Shown: positions 17,070 through 20,739 of the stretch, piece by piece
How positions within the stretch are numbered: position 1 is the first letter of the stretch
Layout: each line of letters begins with the position of its first letter
NCBI GenBank assembly: GCA_002480935.1
Contig: DLDC01000216.1
Coordinates: 1,826-22,564 of the forward strand
From: Prevotella sp. UBA7782
GTDB lineage: Bacteria; Bacteroidota; Bacteroidia; Bacteroidales; Bacteroidaceae
Direction of reading: 5' to 3'
Length of the DNA: 20,739 bases
Made by a program: the position numbers and the translations under genes
Notes under the pieces: model-generated
Told to the model about the DNA's origin: nothing
Database searches by the model: none
What the model saw: only the letters and a program-made list of their open reading frames with translations

Positions 17070-20000
17070 ATGGATAATAAGAAATTAGCGGCAACGGCCA
17101 TGCTCGCCTTTCTCACCACAACGGCAGGCGCACAGCAACTGGCTTTCCCCGGTGCGCAAGGGTGGGGCAGGTTTGCCAAGGGTGGCAGATATGGCACAGT
17201 GTATCATGTCACCAATCTCAATGATAAGGGTGAGGGCTCTCTTCGCGATGCCGTGTCTAAGCCCAACCGCATCGTTGTGTTTGATGTGTCGGGAGTAATC
17301 AATATCACCGACCGCATCGTGTTCTCCAAAAACCTTTATGTGGCCGGTCAGACAGCTCCGGGCGAAGGTGTTACCGTCTACGGTAATGGCGTGAGCTTCT
17401 CAGACGCGAGCAACATTATCGTGCGTTACATACGTTTTCGTATGGGTGTGAAGGGGTCGTCTGGTAAAGACTGCGCCGGCGTGGCCAACGGAACAGATAT
17501 GATATTCGATCACTGCTCCTTCTCATGGGGACTTGACGAAACATTCTCCATCAATGCCAACATGGCTGCCAACGGCCCTCACAACATCACTATCATGAAT
17601 TCTATCATGGGTCAGGGCTTGCTCACCCATTCGGCCGGTGGATTGATGCAGGGCGACTCTCTGTCGCTCTATCGTAATTTTTATTGCGACAACGGTACTC
17701 GAAACAATAAGGTGAAGGGCACCAATCAGTTTGTTAATAACGTGATATATAACTGGAAGAACGGCGGCTATCTGATGGGCGGAGACTCACAAGGCTCTTC
17801 TTATGTAAATGTTACGGGCAATCTCTTCATCAATGGTCCGGCTTCACCACATGCTCCCGCCATATCCAGCGGCAATGCCGATTTTCATATCTATGCTTAT
17901 GACAACTTGCAGGATAAAGGGTGCGATGGTGTATATAACCCCTCTCTGATACCTCATAGCGAATATGGTGGTGGGCCTACCTTTGCCGATGAGCCCTTTG
18001 CCTATCCTGCCTTAGAGGCTGTGAGTGCCACTACGCTGATAGATAATCTGCTGCCTGATGTAGGCGCGTCATTGCCTTACCGTGACATGGTGGATGCTTA
18101 TATGGTGCATGAGTGCAAGAGCTATGGCAAGGAAGGGGCGTTAATAAGCAACGAGAGTCAGCTGCCCGTCGGCATACCCTCGTCTTGGAGCACTGTCAAC
18201 TTCCAGAAACCAGATGATACGGATGGCGACGGAATGCCTGATGATTGGGAGAAAGCCAACGGCACCAACCCTAATGTTGACGATGCTATGACGATTGCTG
18301 CCAACGGTTATGCCAACATAGAGAATTATATCAACAGCCTTTCAAAAGACAACCGTCCCTTGTTCCTGCGCGCTCCTCAATTGGTGAAGCAGACCGCCGG
18401 CACGGAGACATCCGTAACCTTGGACTGGTATGATTTTACCGAAGGTGAGGATGGATTTGCCCTGGAAGTGTTGCAAGACGGAGCGTTTAAGCAAGTGGCA
18501 CGCATACCGGCCAATAGCGAGACATACACATTGAGTGGATTGGCTAGCGGAACCAAGTATAAGATGCGAATGCGTGCCTATAAGGGCGATGCTTTCTCGG
18601 CTTATACCGATACGCTGAACGTAAAGACGCAGCCACTGAAAGTAGAGATGGTGGATGTGGATAACTTTGAGCCGGATGTTGTTTGGAACGGTGATGCAAG
18701 CGGCGAATGGAATACCACGGCAAAGCAATGGGCCGACGGCAAGACTTATAAGGACAACGACAAGGTGCTCTTCGCTCCTGAAAAGGAGACCACGGTGAGC
18801 CTCACTCAAAGCCTCTCGCCTGCTTCTGTCGTGGTGAACGGTAAGGGCAAGCTCGCGTTCACTGACGCTTCCGGATGTTTGACGGGCAATGGCTCGGTCA
18901 ACAAGGCCGGTTCCGGTGAATTGGTGATGGCAGCTGATACCAATAAATATGCCGGTGCCACCGTGCTGCATGGTGGTAAGTTCACGTTCAGTCATATTGC
19001 CGACGGTGGCATGCCCAGCTCTTTGGGTGCTTCGCTCGAATATGCCCAAAACTGGATATGGGATGGTGGAACGTGGAATTACACGGGTAAGTCGGCATCT
19101 ACCAATCGCAATGCCACTGTGTATAATGACACGCGGTTTGATATAGCCGATGGCGCCACGCTCTCCTTTCGTGGAAACATTACCGGCGAAGGGGGTGTAA
19201 CACTGGGTGGCGGTGGTACGCTCAAACCGGCATCTGCCGATTTCTTCGCCTTCAGCGGACCGCTCACGTTAACTGATAGCGTTACGCTCCAACTCGATTA
19301 TCTTCCCGGACTGACCGATAAGAGTGTCACCTTGGGCAAGGACGGAAATGTAGTTGAGAAGTTAATCCTGAAGGGCGGACGGCTCTATACAAAGGATAAT
19401 AAGAATCATTACTGCACCTATCACTTCCCCGTCGAGGTACAGCCAACCGACGACGACCGTCCTTCGGTGTTCTATCCGTCGGCGGCCAATTCGTATATCA
19501 ACTTGGAGGTGAGCGGTAAGGGCACGCTCGAATATCAGATACCTTATGTGCGTGAATATATCAAAGGCAACTGGAGTAAGTTCTATGGTCGTTTGATAGC
19601 CAAGGGCATGGGCTCTACTTCCGATGGCTCTCAGCTCTTGCTCAACAGTGGCTTCACAGGCTTCCCCAACAACGCTGTGACGTTGAAGGGCAATACTCGT
19701 GTGGTGCTGTGGAACCCTAATGGCGCAAAGGTTAAGATAGGTGGCTTGAGTGGTGATAAAGGAACCTATCTGAGCGGTGTTACCAAGAGCACCGACAATG
19801 CCAAGATAACATGGATTGTAGGTAGTGCCAATACAGACGAGGTGTTCAATGGTGCCATCGACGAACAGTGCTCTGCCAGAGGCCATTATGCCCAAACATC
19901 TATTGAGAAGGTGGGTACGGGCGACTGGACGCTTAACGGCAATTGCTCGTATAGTGGCACAACCTTGGTGAGTGGCGGCAGACTCATCGTAAATGGCATC

Positions 20001-20510
20001 AATACGGGTCATCAAGGCTCACACACCACAAAGGGCAAGTTCACCGTGAGCGAGGATGGCACGTTGGCCGGTAAAGGCTCTATTTCAGCTCCTGTAGCCA
20101 TCAACGGCACGCTGGAGGTTACCCTTACGGGCAATAACAGCAACATGACGGTTGTCACACCATCATTCAGCGGAGCTGTGAACATAGAGAATGCGGTGCT
20201 TAATCTAGACATCGATGACTATGAGGGCACCTTCAAGAGTGGTATGCAAATCAAGGTGCTCAACTCTGTGCAGCAAGCCACCGGCAGCGGATTTACTACC
20301 ATCTATCCCGAAGTGCCGGCTAGAGGGCTCGTTTGGGACACGTCGCGCCTTCTCACTGAGGGCATACTTGCTGTGGCCGACCCCACAAGGGTAAGCAATA
20401 TACTGGCAGGCAGTGAGACCGGCAACCAACCCCTCTATGACTTCTCGGGCAGAAGGGTGGATCATCCCAATGGCCCATACATACGCAACGGCAAGAAATA
20501 TATGAAGTAA
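17070..20510 (+). CDS. Secreted polysaccharide lyase family 1 pectate lyase with FN3 and autotransporter-type beta repeats
   Basis: The protein is 1146 aa. A signal peptide (1-21, TTTAGA-Q) precedes a PL1 parallel beta-helix catalytic region (about 25-425) opening with AFPGAQGWGRFAKGGRYGTV. It includes GSLRDAV (56-62), FDVSGVI (71-77), VAGQTAPGEGV (91-101), FDHCSFSWGLDE (146-157) and RNNKVKG (211-217), where related enzymes usually carry RNPR with the catalytic Arg. DTDGDGMPDDWE (383-394) is a calcium-loop-like motif often seen at the end of PL1 domains in this phylum. An FN3-like domain (about 435-520) leads to a long beta-repeat region (about 535-1080) with PATR-type units near 604-640 and 942-975. 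The segment GLVWDTSRLLTEGILAV (1086-1102) closes it, and a short sorting-like tail (LYDFSGRRV...IRNGKKYMK) ends the protein. PL1 enzymes cleave de-esterified homogalacturonan by beta-elimination using Ca2+. Export to the surface or medium is inferred from the tail. Related enzymes are often 400-600 aa, so the C-terminal stalk is large. Confidence 0.93.
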   Translation: MDNKKLAATAMLAFLTTTAGAQQLAFPGAQGWGRFAKGGRYGTVYHVTNLNDKGEGSLRDAVSKPNRIVVFDVSGVINITDRIVFSKNLYVAGQTAPGEGVTVYGNGVSFSDASNIIVRYIRFRMGVKGSSGKDCAGVANGTDMIFDHCSFSWGLDETFSINANMAANGPHNITIMNSIMGQGLLTHSAGGLMQGDSLSLYRNFYCDNGTRNNKVKGTNQFVNNVIYNWKNGGYLMGGDSQGSSYVNVTGNLFINGPASPHAPAISSGNADFHIYAYDNLQDKGCDGVYNPSLIPHSEYGGGPTFADEPFAYPALEAVSATTLIDNLLPDVGASLPYRDMVDAYMVHECKSYGKEGALISNESQLPVGIPSSWSTVNFQKPDDTDGDGMPDDWEKANGTNPNVDDAMTIAANGYANIENYINSLSKDNRPLFLRAPQLVKQTAGTETSVTLDWYDFTEGEDGFALEVLQDGAFKQVARIPANSETYTLSGLASGTKYKMRMRAYKGDAFSAYTDTLNVKTQPLKVEMVDVDNFEPDVVWNGDASGEWNTTAKQWADGKTYKDNDKVLFAPEKETTVSLTQSLSPASVVVNGKGKLAFTDASGCLTGNGSVNKAGSGELVMAADTNKYAGATVLHGGKFTFSHIADGGMPSSLGASLEYAQNWIWDGGTWNYTGKSASTNRNATVYNDTRFDIADGATLSFRGNITGEGGVTLGGGGTLKPASADFFAFSGPLTLTDSVTLQLDYLPGLTDKSVTLGKDGNVVEKLILKGGRLYTKDNKNHYCTYHFPVEVQPTDDDRPSVFYPSAANSYINLEVSGKGTLEYQIPYVREYIKGNWSKFYGRLIAKGMGSTSDGSQLLLNSGFTGFPNNAVTLKGNTRVVLWNPNGAKVKIGGLSGDKGTYLSGVTKSTDNAKITWIVGSANTDEVFNGAIDEQCSARGHYAQTSIEKVGTGDWTLNGNCSYSGTTLVSGGRLIVNGINTGHQGSHTTKGKFTVSEDGTLAGKGSISAPVAINGTLEVTLTGNNSNMTVVTPSFSGAVNIENAVLNLDIDDYEGTFKSGMQIKVLNSVQQATGSGFTTIYPEVPARGLVWDTSRLLTEGILAVADPTRVSNILAGSETGNQPLYDFSGRRVDHPNGPYIRNGKKYMK

Positions 20511-20537
20511 ATCACTCCGTTGCATCTCTGTTATAAC

Positions 20538-20584
20538 AGCCGGCAAGGTTACATGAGCCCTCACCCATGTTTGCCTTGCCGGCT
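20538..20584 (+). terminator. Large hairpin downstream of the pectate lyase gene, probable terminator or 3' end structure
   Basis: An 11-bp perfect stem (20538-20548 AGCCGGCAAGG with 20574-20584 CCTTGCCGGCT) encloses a second 5-bp stem (ACATG 20551-20555 with CATGT 20666-equivalent arm at 20566-20570) and a 10-nt loop. The arms begin 28 nt after the stop codon at 20508-20510. There is no immediate T-tract; T-rich DNA (TTTTTTCTTTTTTT) comes about 26 nt later at 20610-20623. Termination is likely but the layout is not the classic one. Confidence 0.65.
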
Positions 20585-20645
20585 TGTTGTCATCAACCCC
20601 ACAAAACGCTTTTTTCTTTTTTTGCAGTTATCGCCTCGTGAATTA

Positions 20646-20677
20646 TTTGGTTGTAACGCTAAAATTGGGTAACTTTG
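20646..20677 (+). promoter_or_regulatory. Bacteroidota consensus promoter (TTTG-N20-TAACTTTG)
   Basis: The -33 box TTTG at 20646-20649 and the -7 box TAACTTTG at 20670-20677 are separated by 20 nt, which matches the known Bacteroidota primary sigma promoter (TTTG, 19-21 nt, TAnnTTTG). Transcription would start around 20682-20685, leaving a leader of about 37-40 nt before the ATG at 20721. It marks a new transcription unit after the pectate lyase gene. Confidence 0.82.
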
Positions 20678-20720
20678 CACGATATATTGCATTAGGCATA
20701 AATAATAACGACATAAACAG

Positions 20721-20739
20721 ATGATGACAGCAAATGAAA
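20721..20739 (+). CDS. Start of a downstream gene, cut by the window edge (product unknown)
   Basis: ATG codons at 20721 and 20724 open a frame (M-M-T-A-N-E) that runs off the right edge. The support is the consensus promoter about 45 nt upstream and an A-rich leader typical of Bacteroidota. Six codons are too few to suggest a product, so it may or may not belong to the PUL. Confidence 0.4.

Noticed and set aside
18342..20015. Two minus-strand open frames of 235 and 217 codons
   Set aside because: Both are antisense to the pectate lyase repeat region, with no recognisable motifs and no promoter or terminator of their own.
1..20739. Mobile element, CRISPR array or rRNA genes
   Set aside because: No transposase or integrase motif, no regular spaced direct repeats and no rRNA-like sequence was seen on either strand.

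Overview
The window is most likely from a Bacteroidota genome, probably a Prevotella-like or Bacteroides-like gut or rumen species. The evidence is two complete SusC/SusD pairs, lipoproteins with Cys-anchored signal peptides, Por/T9SS-like C-terminal tails on two secreted proteins, and a textbook Bacteroidota promoter (TTTG-N20-TAACTTTG) near the right edge. The genus is an inference from protein style only.

All nine confidently called genes lie on the + strand and read as one polysaccharide utilization locus (PUL). The left block (1-9321) is the 3' end of a fasciclin-domain (FAS1) gene, a SusC-like transporter, a SusD-like lipoprotein, and two more surface lipoproteins with FAS1 or FAS1-like regions and a C-terminal beta-rich domain. 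The middle block (9335-14209) is a second, clearly divergent SusC/SusD pair. Gaps between these seven genes are only about 6-20 nt, so they look like one transcript whose promoter lies left of the window. After a 62-nt gap holding a 12-bp perfect palindrome comes an 867-aa secreted multidomain protein (14272-16875) with two chitobiase-C-like modules. A 194-nt hairpin-rich spacer ending in a strong intrinsic terminator separates it from a very large secreted family 1 pectate lyase (17070-20510). A second large hairpin follows that gene. A consensus promoter and the first codons of another gene then close the window.

Inferred function: the pectate lyase cuts a homogalacturonan-type pectin outside the cell or at its surface. 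SusD-like, FAS1 and 867-aa proteins capture the substrate or products, and the two SusC transporters import oligosaccharides using TonB energy. No GH28, GH105, sulfatase, esterase or hybrid two-component regulator is in view, so the rest of the pathway and its regulator must lie outside the window if the locus is complete.

The least conventional parts are the cluster of three FAS1-type genes around the first SusCD pair, the second SusC with altered plug motifs, the unassigned domains of the 867-aa protein, the pectate lyase with a long autotransporter-type beta-repeat stalk, and the structured spacer at 16876-17045. I see no mobile element, CRISPR array, tRNA or rRNA.
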